Position numbers and translations under genes: made by a program. The notes below the pieces were generated by a model. That model had not been told where the DNA came from. It made no database searches and was given only the letters and a program-made list of their open reading frames with translations. Below, in pieces: positions 32,031 to 40,481 of a stretch of DNA of 48,537 bases. The stretch's first letter is position 1, and every line of letters begins with the position of its first letter. The stretch spans positions 1-48,537 of the forward strand of contig JADHWH010000005.1 of NCBI GenBank assembly GCA_016783555.1, given 5' to 3'. Source of the DNA: Candidatus Omnitrophota bacterium. Lineage in GTDB: Bacteria > Omnitrophota > Gorgyraeia > JABMRJ01.

Positions 32031-32771
32031 TCACCCCGTTTTTCTAAATTGTTTAAATTTATAAATGCCCTTAATATGTAAAAGATACTTTATCATAGTC
32101 CAGATTATGCCGAAGCCGTATAGTACGCAAGGAAAGAACTTTATCTGGGATGCCTCGTCAAAGTATCTTGTCTGTATGGGAATCTCTTCTATCCTGAAAC
32201 GCCCTATGAGCGTTTGGACTATTATCTCGGTATCGAAAACAAAATTATCGCTGTTTAGTTCGAATCTTACCGTCTTTAATAAGCCCCTTGAGTAGGCCCG
32301 GAAACCGGAATGGTACTCCGTAAGATACGTGCCTAATGCCACATTTTCAAAAGCGGTCAGGAGGATATTCGCGTTGTGCTTCCATCGGGGCATGCCGCCT
32401 TCAAGCGCCCCGCCTTTCATCATGCGTGAACCAAAGACCGCGTCTACTCTCTTCTTCAGTATCGGCTCTATGAGATTGGGTATTATAGTAGGGTCGTATT
32501 GATAGTCGGGGTGCACCATGACCACTATATCAGCGCTCTCATCCAACGCCTTTTTATAGCATGTCTTCTGATTGGCGCCATAACCCATATTTCTCTCATG
32601 CTGATAGACGTCAAGGCCCAGGCCCTTGGCGATCTTGACTGTCCTGTCGGCGCTATTATCGTCAACTAAGATAATCTTATCTACGCAGTCCTTGGGGATG
32701 TCGTTGACCGTCTTCTCTAAGGTCTTCTCGGCATTGTAGGCCGGCAGCACGACTATGACTTTCGTATTCAT
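32031..32771 (-). CDS. family 2 glycosyltransferase, dolichyl/polyprenyl-phosphate sugar synthase-like
   Basis: A 246-residue GT2 enzyme. VIVVLPAYNAEKTLEKTV (5-22), KIILVDDNSADRTVKIAK with the DDNS motif, VMVHPDYQYDPTIIPN in the DxD position (HPD-Y-QYDP) and GSRMMKGGALEGGMPRWK are those of the DPM1-like group without C-terminal membrane spans, although a hydrophobic C-terminus is present. It should make a polyprenyl-phosphate hexose at the cytosolic face of the membrane, the donor needed by the GT-C enzymes encoded directly downstream. Confidence 0.87.
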   Translation of the reverse strand: MNTKVIVVLPAYNAEKTLEKTVNDIPKDCVDKIILVDDNSADRTVKIAKGLGLDVYQHERNMGYGANQKTCYKKALDESADIVVMVHPDYQYDPTIIPNLIEPILKKRVDAVFGSRMMKGGALEGGMPRWKHNANILLTAFENVALGTYLTEYHSGFRAYSRGLLKTVRFELNSDNFVFDTEIIVQTLIGRFRIEEIPIQTRYFDEASQIKFFPCVLYGFGIIWTMIKYLLHIKGIYKFKQFRKTG

Positions 32772-32812
32772 AAGTTTACCCTACCCCATTCAAAAAACAA
32801 TTTATCCTGCGT

Positions 32813-33481
32813 TTACTGTTTAAAAAGCGAGTCATCAAGCGGAATATCTATCTCGAAATCGCGCCAGCTCACATCCGAGACCTTCTTATCGCCTTCCTGC
32901 TTTATATCCTTTAGTATAATATAAGTCGCTTTTTCAAACCATATGTCCTCTGTGGTAACGGCGTTATCGGTGTCTACATGGTCTATATGCAAGCGGTACG
33001 TATCCTTATTATCATACTCTTCTTCTGTTAAGCTTGCCCTGCATCCGGTCTCGAGTATATGTCTCTTTAATCTATCCACCTTATCCATCAGGCTCGAGTT
33101 TAAAAACGTATATCCCCTTAAGTTCTTCAGCCTCTTATCGGTGGGCTTTAGCGTCTTTTTCAGCCCCCATGAATTTCTGCCCCTTATCTTGCCCTCTTTA
33201 TTTAAGAGAACCGTACTTCCCCTCTTCCTGCCTTCTAATACATCCAATCTCATAAGATTCGGCTTCTTAAACTGCAGCCTGGAGACCTTCCTTTCATAAA
33301 GCCTCCCCTTCCAATTCTCCGATTTCATAATGCACCTATATGTATTCATGCTGCTTATCGTCTTCTCCAGTTTAGTTAAAAAGGCCTTTACATCTTCGCC
33401 AACCTCGACAGATGAGGCCGCTGTATAAGAACCAAACAATAAAGGCACGCAGATTAATATTACAAGTACCTTTTTGACCAT
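32813..33481 (-). CDS. LolA-like/outer-membrane lipoprotein-sorting-type periplasmic protein
   Basis: A 222-residue protein with a signal peptide (VKKVLVILICVPLLFGSYTA) and a LolA/LppX-like beta-sheet domain: TISSMNTYRCIMKSENWKG, LQFKKPNLMRLDV, LHIDHVDTDNAV, IWFEKATYIILKDI and VSWRDFEIDIPLDDSLF. The pattern of a stress of small strands ending in D-x-x-L-F is typical of LolA-fold proteins (DUF1571-like group). Lipoprotein or lipid carriage across the periplasm is likely, fitting its position after lnt, which it overlaps by 22 bases. A GGAGGT ribosome site precedes ATG 33481. Confidence 0.75.
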   Translation of the reverse strand: MVKKVLVILICVPLLFGSYTAASSVEVGEDVKAFLTKLEKTISSMNTYRCIMKSENWKGRLYERKVSRLQFKKPNLMRLDVLEGRKRGSTVLLNKEGKIRGRNSWGLKKTLKPTDKRLKNLRGYTFLNSSLMDKVDRLKRHILETGCRASLTEEEYDNKDTYRLHIDHVDTDNAVTTEDIWFEKATYIILKDIKQEGDKKVSDVSWRDFEIDIPLDDSLFKQ

Positions 33482-34956
33482 CTATAACCTCCGTTCAATA
33501 TTAAAGCTATTACACAAACAAATATAAAGATATCCCCGAATCTCTTATAAAAACTATTATCCGGAGAGATATTAATTCTACCTGTCTTATATCCCCTTAC
33601 GCAAATCTCACCATTTTCGACGCTGACACTATCGGTTATTCTGCCCTTTTTGTCAATAAAACAAGAAAGGCCTGTATTCGCGGCACGCACGACAGGCACC
33701 CTATTCTCAACCGCCCTGAATACCGACGATTGCGCGTGCTGGTATGGGGCTGATGACTTCATAAACCAGGCGTCGTTTGTAATATTTACCATAAAATCGG
33801 CGTCTTTTAGCGCGGATCTCCTGACGAGGCCGGAAAATATATCCTCAAAACATATTAAGACACCGAAACGCAAGTTCTTTCTAAATTCAAAAATTGTATA
33901 CTCGCTTCCCCTGGTAAGCTCACCGATAGGCTTGTCTATGAAACGCCTTATAAACTCCGCGTATCTTCCGAATGGAATATATTCGCCGAAAGGGACAAGG
34001 TGAACCTTATCGTACCTTTTAAGTATATTGCCCTTGTCGGATATTAAAAAAGCGCTATTAAAAATTTCTTCATCGGAATCTCCGTAAGACGCGGCCCCTA
34101 TAAGAAGATGCGCCATAGCGCTCGCCGCCACTGGTTTAAGCCTCCTTGAGAGGACGTCCTTTTCTATTATGTCCGGAATGGCCGTTTCAGGCCAGATTAT
34201 AAGATCGGGCCTATCATTAGCGGCATCTTTAGTAAGGCTTGTGTATATATTATAAATGGCCTCTTTATAATCAGGATCCCATTTAAGCGCCTGCGGTATA
34301 TTTCCCTGAACGACCGATATGTCTAAAGTCTCTTTGGTCGTCTCGGCAATGCTTAGTTTAAAATACCCATAGCCCAAGACGCAAACAATTATAAAAATAA
34401 CGATGAAACAAGACTTAAGATTCTTTTTAAAACCGCCTTGCAGTATATTATAGATGATTATATTGACCATCATAACCAAATAAGAGACGCCGTAAGCTCC
34501 GGTTATATCCGATATCTGTATAATCGGCAGATTCATATATTGTGAATGGCCCAAAAGCGCCCATTCGAATCCCGTAAAGAGGTTGCTGCGCACATATTCT
34601 AGAAAGACCCAGAAGGCCGGGATAACAAAGATAGCGTATAGCATAGAGCGTTTAGCGTATAGTAAAAAGATGCCGAAGATGCCGAAGAATATAGAAAGAA
34701 TTAAAATTAAGGCGCAATAACCGAGGATAGAGACGTGGTGGAGCCAAAAAAGGACTAGTCCGAAAAAGAATAGGCCGCAGATATAAGAAAGAGCCAAGGC
34801 TTCTTTATAATCGGCGTCTTTTAGCGCGCGGAAGAGCGGCACAAGCGAAATCCACGCTAAAAATTCGAGATTAAAGTTAGGGAAGCTTAATCTCAAAAGT
34901 ACGCTCGATAAAACAACTAAAAAGACTTTATGGATTCTATCTATTTGCCGCAGCAC
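33460..34956 (-). CDS. lnt: apolipoprotein N-acyltransferase
   Basis: A 498-residue membrane protein: about six N-terminal membrane spans, then a periplasmic nitrilase-like domain. The catalytic triad regions are visible: glutamate in LIIWPETAIPDII, lysine in YDKVHLVPFGEYIPFG and cysteine in FGVLICFEDIFSG. A last C-terminal span follows. Lnt adds the third acyl chain to lipoproteins, needed for their release to the outer membrane. GTG 34956 lies inside the end of secA (16-base overlap) and has no good ribosome site, so the true start may be slightly downstream; translation coupling with secA is likely. Confidence 0.93.
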   Translation of the reverse strand: MLRQIDRIHKVFLVVLSSVLLRLSFPNFNLEFLAWISLVPLFRALKDADYKEALALSYICGLFFFGLVLFWLHHVSILGYCALILILSIFFGIFGIFLLYAKRSMLYAIFVIPAFWVFLEYVRSNLFTGFEWALLGHSQYMNLPIIQISDITGAYGVSYLVMMVNIIIYNILQGGFKKNLKSCFIVIFIIVCVLGYGYFKLSIAETTKETLDISVVQGNIPQALKWDPDYKEAIYNIYTSLTKDAANDRPDLIIWPETAIPDIIEKDVLSRRLKPVAASAMAHLLIGAASYGDSDEEIFNSAFLISDKGNILKRYDKVHLVPFGEYIPFGRYAEFIRRFIDKPIGELTRGSEYTIFEFRKNLRFGVLICFEDIFSGLVRRSALKDADFMVNITNDAWFMKSSAPYQHAQSSVFRAVENRVPVVRAANTGLSCFIDKKGRITDSVSVENGEICVRGYKTGRINISPDNSFYKRFGDIFIFVCVIALILNGGYRWSKRYL

Positions 34957-37667
34957 CTTTTATATTTCTTTCCGCTTCCGCACGGGCAGGGGTCATTCCT
35001 GCCGACTTTTGGGGTTTGCCTCTTATGGGGTATGGTTTCGCTTTGTTGCGGCTCTACCTCAGGCGTAACGCCTCCCTTTTGATCCCCGCCCATCTCCTTA
35101 AAAACTGATCTCTGACCGTGTATCATCTCTTGATTCTCAAAATCAAAAACCTCCACTTTTTTATCTTCCTTAATGGGGCGCAGTTTAAATATAAACTCTA
35201 TTGCCTCGTCCTTTATTGAATCAACCATCTGGTAAAACATCTCGAACCCCTCATGCTGATATTCTACTAATGGATTCCTCTGTCCATACGCCCTTAGGCC
35301 TATCCCCTCCCTCAATCTATCCATGCTGTATAAATGGTCCTTCCATTTAGAGTCGATTGTATGGAGCATAACCGACTTTACCAGATAGTTCATGGCATCT
35401 TTTCCTATGGTACTCTCCTTTACCGCATAGGCCTTCTCAATCACCGGAAGGATTTTATCAAAGGTCTCATCATAAGAAAGGTCGTCCAGGCTCAAAGAAG
35501 ATATATCCAAACCGAATTTAAATCTTGTCCATTTGACAAGGCCATCTATATCTCTGTCTTCCTTTGACAGATCTTTTCCTCTGTAAGTCGTAAGGGTCCG
35601 GTCCAAAAGCTCCTCTATCATCTGATATGAATATTCTTTCAGATCCTCCTTTTCTAGTATAATCATCCTCTCCTTATATATTATCTCTCTTTGTCTGTTC
35701 ATGACATTGTCGTATTCCAAAAGGTGTTTTCTTATATCGAAGTTGCGCTCTTCGACTCTTCTTTGCGCAGTCTCTATAGACTTTGTCACAAGAGGGTGTT
35801 GAATCTCCTGCCCTTCCTCCATGCCCAGTTTATTCATTATGCCGGCTATGCGGTCAGACCCGAATATCCTCATAAGGTCATCCTGCAGCGATAAGTAGAA
35901 TCTGCTCGAACCCGGATCTCCTTGTCTTCCGGCCCGGCCTCTCAATTGATTGTCTATTCTTCTTGCCTCATGCCGTCCTGTGCCTATGACATGCAGGCCG
36001 CCCAGTTTTACGACTTCATCATGTTCTTTTTTTGCGGTCTCTCTGTTCTCCTCCAAGTATTTATCATGCTCCTCTTGTGTTACAGCCCTTCCCTGCGCCT
36101 TGAGCTTTGATATTAAATCTCTGGTCATAAATTCCGGGTTTCCGCCCAGCATGATATCCGTTCCCCGCCCTGCCATGTTGGTGGCTATCGTAACCGCTCC
36201 TAATCTTCCGGCCTGCGCAACTATATGCGCTTCGAGTTCATGGTATTTGGCATTCAACACCTGATGGAGGATGCCTCTTCTCTTTAGCATACTGCTTATG
36301 AGCTCGTTCTTTTCTATGGATATCGTCCCGACAAGCATCGGCCTTTTATTCTGATAGAATTCGGCTATTTCATCGCATATAGCTTTGATCTTCTCTTTTT
36401 GTGTCTTATATATAATGTCGGCAAAGTTTGTCCGCCTCAAGGGCTTATTGGTAGGCATTACTACCACATTGAGGTTATATATTTTCTTAAACTCCGCGGC
36501 CTCTGTCTCGGCCGTTCCAGTCATGCCCGCAAGTTTCTTATACATCCTGAAAAAATTCTGAAATGTAATGGTAGCGAGCGTCTGATTCTCCCTCTCAATC
36601 TCCACGCCCTCTTTTGCCTCGATTGCCTGGTGCAGACCGTCGCTCCACCTCCTTCCGGGCATCATCCTGCCGGTAAACTCATCGATGATTATCACTTTGT
36701 TTTCCTTAATTATGTAATCCTTGTCGCTTTTATAAAGCGTGTGTGCCCGCAGGGCCTGATTTACATGGTGCTTGTACTCCATAGTCGATATGTCATGAAG
36801 ATTATCCAGCCCCAAAAGCGCGGCGGCCTTCTCTTCTCCTTTGTCCGTAAGATAAGCCGTGTGGACCTTCTCATCGACTATATAGTCTCCGCTCTCCTGT
36901 TTTGTAGTCTCGTCCTTTTCGCCCTTCGTAAGCCTTGGTATAATCTTGTCTATCTTGTAATACTTATCCGTAGACTCTTCGGCCGGCCCCGATATAATAA
37001 GAGGGGTCCTCGCTTCGTCTACCAGTATACTGTCTACTTCATCGACTATCGCATAATGGAATTCGCGCTGGACCATGCCCCATTTATTAAACTTCATATT
37101 GTCTCTTAAATAATCAAAGCCGAATTCATTATTAGTCCCATAGGTAATATCGCAGTTATAGGCATGCTTTCTTGCTTCATCCGGCATATCGTGTTGGATG
37201 GCACCGACCGTAAGCCCCAGGAACTCATATATCGGCCCCATCCACTCTCTGTCACGCCTTGCAAGATAGTCGTTCACGGTGACGACATGAACCCCCTTGC
37301 CGGTCAGGGCATTAAGATATACAGCCAGGGTGGCAACGAGTGTCTTACCTTCGCCTGTCGCCATCTCCGCTATTATGCCCCTATGAAGGACTACGCCGGC
37401 GGCTATCTGCACATCAAAATGCCTCATGTTTATAGTCCTCTTTCCCACTTCACGCACTACGGCAAATGCCTCGGGCAGAATATCATCAAGGGCCTGACCG
37501 GATGATATGCGCTTTCTAAAATTCCCGGTCTTCTCTTTAAGCTCTTCGCCTGAAAGGCTGCTGATCTGAGGCTCGAGGCTGTTTACCTTATCCACCAAAG
37601 GCTGAATCCCCTTAATGACCCTCTCCGACTCCGTCCCTACAATTCTTTTCATTATGAAGTTAAACAT
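34941..37667 (-). CDS. secA: preprotein translocase motor SecA
   Basis: A full-length 908-residue SecA. Walker A ATGEGKT is at 103-109; VNDYLARRDREWMGPIY, YAIVDEVDSILVDEARTP (Walker B DEVD), GMTGTAETEAAEF, TNMAGRGTDIMLGGNP and GRHEARRIDNQLRGRAGRQG are the classical blocks. The C-terminus is a zinc-binding SecB/ribosome-contact tail, NDPCPCGSGKKYKRCCG. SecA drives ATP-dependent export of unfolded proteins through SecYEG. The ATG has no recognisable ribosome site; an A-rich microrepeat precedes it. It lies 33 bases after prfB and overlaps lnt. Confidence 0.98.
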   Translation of the reverse strand: MFNFIMKRIVGTESERVIKGIQPLVDKVNSLEPQISSLSGEELKEKTGNFRKRISSGQALDDILPEAFAVVREVGKRTINMRHFDVQIAAGVVLHRGIIAEMATGEGKTLVATLAVYLNALTGKGVHVVTVNDYLARRDREWMGPIYEFLGLTVGAIQHDMPDEARKHAYNCDITYGTNNEFGFDYLRDNMKFNKWGMVQREFHYAIVDEVDSILVDEARTPLIISGPAEESTDKYYKIDKIIPRLTKGEKDETTKQESGDYIVDEKVHTAYLTDKGEEKAAALLGLDNLHDISTMEYKHHVNQALRAHTLYKSDKDYIIKENKVIIIDEFTGRMMPGRRWSDGLHQAIEAKEGVEIERENQTLATITFQNFFRMYKKLAGMTGTAETEAAEFKKIYNLNVVVMPTNKPLRRTNFADIIYKTQKEKIKAICDEIAEFYQNKRPMLVGTISIEKNELISSMLKRRGILHQVLNAKYHELEAHIVAQAGRLGAVTIATNMAGRGTDIMLGGNPEFMTRDLISKLKAQGRAVTQEEHDKYLEENRETAKKEHDEVVKLGGLHVIGTGRHEARRIDNQLRGRAGRQGDPGSSRFYLSLQDDLMRIFGSDRIAGIMNKLGMEEGQEIQHPLVTKSIETAQRRVEERNFDIRKHLLEYDNVMNRQREIIYKERMIILEKEDLKEYSYQMIEELLDRTLTTYRGKDLSKEDRDIDGLVKWTRFKFGLDISSLSLDDLSYDETFDKILPVIEKAYAVKESTIGKDAMNYLVKSVMLHTIDSKWKDHLYSMDRLREGIGLRAYGQRNPLVEYQHEGFEMFYQMVDSIKDEAIEFIFKLRPIKEDKKVEVFDFENQEMIHGQRSVFKEMGGDQKGGVTPEVEPQQSETIPHKRQTPKVGRNDPCPCGSGKKYKRCCGK

Positions 37668-37695
37668 AAGTTTTAAGTTTTGAGTTTTAGTTTTT
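37665..37695 (-). repeat. A-rich microrepeat between prfB and secA
   Basis: On the minus strand the spacer reads as three imperfect AAAACTN units (AAAACTC, AAAACTT, AAAACTT) directly before the secA ATG, in continuation of similar AAAAGC/AAAAACT units. It replaces the expected Shine-Dalgarno sequence. Confidence 0.6.
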
Positions 37696-37700
37696 CGCTT

Positions 37701-38799
37701 TTAGCTTTGCACTTTTAACTTTAAATACGCCTCCATAAAATCATCCAGATCTCCGTCCATAACCGCCTGCACGTTCGACGTCTGATGGCCAGTCCTGTGG
37801 TCCTTCACCAATGAATAAGGGTGCATAACATAAGACCTGATCTGGCTTCCCCATTCTATTTTCTGTTTCTGGGCATATTGTTTTTCAAGCTCTTTTTTCT
37901 TCTTCTCCATCTCAACTTCATAGAGCCTTGCCTTTAGGACCTTCATGGCCATGGTCCTATTTTTGTGCTGGGATCTTTCGTTCTGGCACTGCGCTACTAT
38001 GCCGGTCGGTAGATGCGTAATCCTCACCGCTGAATCAGTAACGTTGACATGCTGGCCGCCTTTTCCGCTTGAACGATATGTATCTATCCGCAGATCCGAT
38101 TCCTTTATGTCTATCTTTATATCATCTGAAATTTCGGGTATAACATCAACGGACGCAAATGAGGTATGGCGTCTTCGGTTTGCGTCAAAAGGCGAGATTC
38201 TCACTAAGCGGTGCACGCCTGATTCGGACTTGAGGTACCCATACGCATATGGGCCCTTGATTATCACAGTTATATTTTTTACGCCCGCTCCTTCGCCGCT
38301 CAGCAAGTCTATCTGCTGAACCTCGAATCTGCCGGCGGCAGCCCACTTACAATACATCCTCAGAAGCATAGATACCCAATCGCAGGATTCCGTGCCTCCG
38401 GCGCCGGCATTTATGCTTAATATAGCGTTATTTTTGTCTTCGGGCTTTCCTAATAATGACTTAAATTCTATAGAACTTAATTTGGTCTCTAAGGCCGTGA
38501 TTTCCTCTTCTATATGTCTTATAGAATCTGTGTCGCTTTTTTCGACTAACCCAAAAAGCTCCTTGGCATCGGCAAGCCCCCTGCTGACCTCTGACCAGGG
38601 GTCAAGCATCGCCTTCAAAACTTTAAGTTCTTTTATCTTATCATTCGCTTTTTTTGTGTCGTTCCAGAAACCTGGCTCAGCCATCGCGGCCTCAAACTCT
38701 TTTGCGCGTTTTTCTTTTGGGGCTATGTCAAAGATGCCTCCTTAGTTCTTCTACGCGGTCGGCCATCTTATTCAATCTCTCTTGCAGCTCTTCAAACAT
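37701..38799 (-). CDS. prfB: peptide chain release factor 2 (programmed +1 frameshift)
   Basis: Release factor 2 of 365 residues after joining two frames. The first 23 codons start at ATG 38799 (MFEELQERLNKMADRVEELR...) and end at an in-frame TGA at 38730-38728. Skipping one base at 38730 continues with D-I-A-P-K-E-K-R into MAEPGFWNDTKKAND and the rest of the factor. The peptidyl-tRNA hydrolysis motif GGQ lies in RSSGKGGQHVNVTDSAVR, with the stop-codon recognition segment S-P-F in VRISPFDANRRRHTSFA. It recognises TGA and TAA stops. ATG 38799 overlaps the ogt-like gene by eight bases. The frameshift makes synthesis self-limiting: abundant RF2 terminates at the TGA. Confidence 0.96.
38727..38742 (-). 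promoter_or_regulatory. RF2 autoregulatory +1 frameshift site
   Basis: On the minus strand: the Shine-Dalgarno-like AGGAGG (38742-38737), three bases, the slippery CTT (38733-38731), then TGA C (38730-38727). Spacing and sequence match the classical prfB recoding signal. Confidence 0.95.
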
Positions 38800-39124
38800 A
38801 TGCACCTCGTTTTTCCACGATTATATCAGTTTTCTCAAGGTCAAGCAATCTCTTTTTAAGGGGCCTCCCCTGGGAAAAGCCGCCCAAGCCACCGTCACTC
38901 TTTATCACTCTATGGCACGGTATTATTAATGGAAATGGATTTCTTTTCAATGCCTGGCCCACGGCCCTTGAAGAATTTGGCGCATTAAGCCTCCTGGCTA
39001 TCCATTTGTAACTCCTCGTCCGGCCCCAGGGTATGGCGCAGACTATATTATAAACCTTTAATTGAAAAGGGCTAAAGCCGCTTTTTTCTAAAATACCGAA
39101 TAATATCCTTTGCTCTCTTTTCAT
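38792..39124 (-). CDS. O6-alkylguanine-DNA alkyltransferase-like protein (catalytic domain only)
   Basis: A 110-residue protein equal to the C-terminal domain of Ogt/MGMT. FSPFQLKVYNIVCAIPWGRT and YKWIARRLN form the helix-turn-helix that flips the base (arginine finger in SSRAVGQALKRNP), and the acceptor cysteine is in LIIPCHRVI near residue 71, followed by GGLGGFSQGRPLKK and LLDLE. The N-terminal domain of full-length enzymes is missing, as in many small Ogt-like proteins and in alkyltransferase-like proteins, but here the Cys is kept, so direct repair of O6-alkylguanine is possible. ATG 39124 overlaps uvrC by 53 bases, a link between two DNA repair genes. Confidence 0.9.
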   Translation of the reverse strand: MKREQRILFGILEKSGFSPFQLKVYNIVCAIPWGRTRSYKWIARRLNAPNSSRAVGQALKRNPFPLIIPCHRVIKSDGGLGGFSQGRPLKKRLLDLEKTDIIVEKRGAYV

Positions 39125-40481
39125 CTATACCTCTTACCTTTAATAAATCCTTGAGAGCCGCTTTCTTTACATTCTTTACAGAGCCGAAGGTATTAAGCAG
39201 TCTTGACTTCCGAATGGGCCCTATACCCTTTATATTATCCAATTCAGATATAGTAATACCGCTTCTTCTTAAGCCCGTATGATATGCCCTGGCAAACCTG
39301 TGGGCCTCGTCTCTTATCCTTCTTATAAGCTGAAGTATCGAAGAATCTCCGGCCAATACTATGGGCAGGCGTCTCGCCGGTACATAGATATGTTCAAACT
39401 CCTTTGCTATGCCTATCGCGGGTATATGCCTTATATTTAGCTTCTTAAGCTCTCTGATCGCGCTCGTCAGATGCCCCTTGCCGCCGTCTATTATAATAAG
39501 ATCGGGAAGGCCTCTCTTTTCATCGAGCAGCCTCCTGTATCTTCTAAATACAACCTCGCGCATCATCTTGTAATCATCCACGCCCTCGACTGTCCTTATC
39601 TTAAATTTTCGGTAATTATTCTTGTCGGGCTTGCCGTCATAAAAAGAGACCATCGAACCAACAGCCTCTTTACCGCGAATATTGGATATATCGAATGCCT
39701 CAATTCTTTTGGGCCTCCGCTTTAAATCCAAAACATATTTTAGTTCGTCTATCTGGTCCATGGGGCCGGGAACGCCTCTCTTGGTCACTAATGTACTGAG
39801 CGCCCTTATCCTGTTGCGTATTCGGGCCGCTTCCTCAAAATTTAACTTCCTGGAGGTCTCTTCCATGCGGCGCGAAAGCCCTTTTATCAGCCGCTGCCGC
39901 TTTCCCTCCAGGAACAAGAGAAGCTCTTCGACCACCCTATGATATCTCTTTTTATCTCTTTTTCCGGCGCACGGACCGAGGCACTCCGATAGCTGATAAC
40001 TCATGCAGAGCTTCTTTCCGAGCCTCTTACATGTCCTTAGAGGAAAGAGGGTCTTCATAAATGAAAGCGCATCTTTAAGAAGCTTGACATTCGTATAGGG
40101 CCCGTAGTATCTGGCGCCGTCGTCAATTTTTCTTCTCGTTATAAACAACCTGGGGTAGGCTTCATTTAAAGTCAGCTTAAGGTAGGGATAGCTTTTGCCA
40201 TCTTTAAGCTCGATATTAAACCGCGGCCGCCTGCTCTTTATCAGGCTTGCTTCATAAATGAGCGCTTCCGCTTCCGAATTCGCAGGTACATAATCTATGC
40301 CCTTTATCTCTGCCACAAGAAGACCTGTCTTTGGAGATGAATGGCTCTTTGTAAAATAGCTGGATACGCGCTTTTTTAACGACCTGGCCTTTCCCACGTA
40401 GATGACCCTGCCGGTTCTGTCCTTCATTATGTATACACCCGGCGAATCAGGGAGCCTTTTTATTGTATCCTTAATACCCAT
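39072..40481 (-). CDS. uvrC: excinuclease ABC subunit C, short form
   Basis: A 469-residue UvrC, about 130 residues shorter than the usual 600. The GIY-YIG nuclease (SPGVYIMKDRTGRVIYVGKA, 13-32), the cysteine cluster (CKRLGKKLCMSYQLSECLGPC less its usual neighbours, 151-171) and the UVR domain (EETSRKLNFEEAARIRNRI, 207-225) are present. The RNase H-like domain starts at IEAFDISNIRG (D264), with VDDYKMM, LIIIDGGKGHL and RDEAHRFA carrying the other catalytic residues, then a double helix-hairpin-helix. Only about 35 residues separate UVR and RNase H cores, against roughly 150 in E. coli, so a segment appears to be missing between them. UvrC makes both incisions in nucleotide excision repair. 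Confidence 0.95.
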   Translation of the reverse strand: MGIKDTIKRLPDSPGVYIMKDRTGRVIYVGKARSLKKRVSSYFTKSHSSPKTGLLVAEIKGIDYVPANSEAEALIYEASLIKSRRPRFNIELKDGKSYPYLKLTLNEAYPRLFITRRKIDDGARYYGPYTNVKLLKDALSFMKTLFPLRTCKRLGKKLCMSYQLSECLGPCAGKRDKKRYHRVVEELLLFLEGKRQRLIKGLSRRMEETSRKLNFEEAARIRNRIRALSTLVTKRGVPGPMDQIDELKYVLDLKRRPKRIEAFDISNIRGKEAVGSMVSFYDGKPDKNNYRKFKIRTVEGVDDYKMMREVVFRRYRRLLDEKRGLPDLIIIDGGKGHLTSAIRELKKLNIRHIPAIGIAKEFEHIYVPARRLPIVLAGDSSILQLIRRIRDEAHRFARAYHTGLRRSGITISELDNIKGIGPIRKSRLLNTFGSVKNVKKAALKDLLKVRGIDEKRAKDIIRYFRKKRL

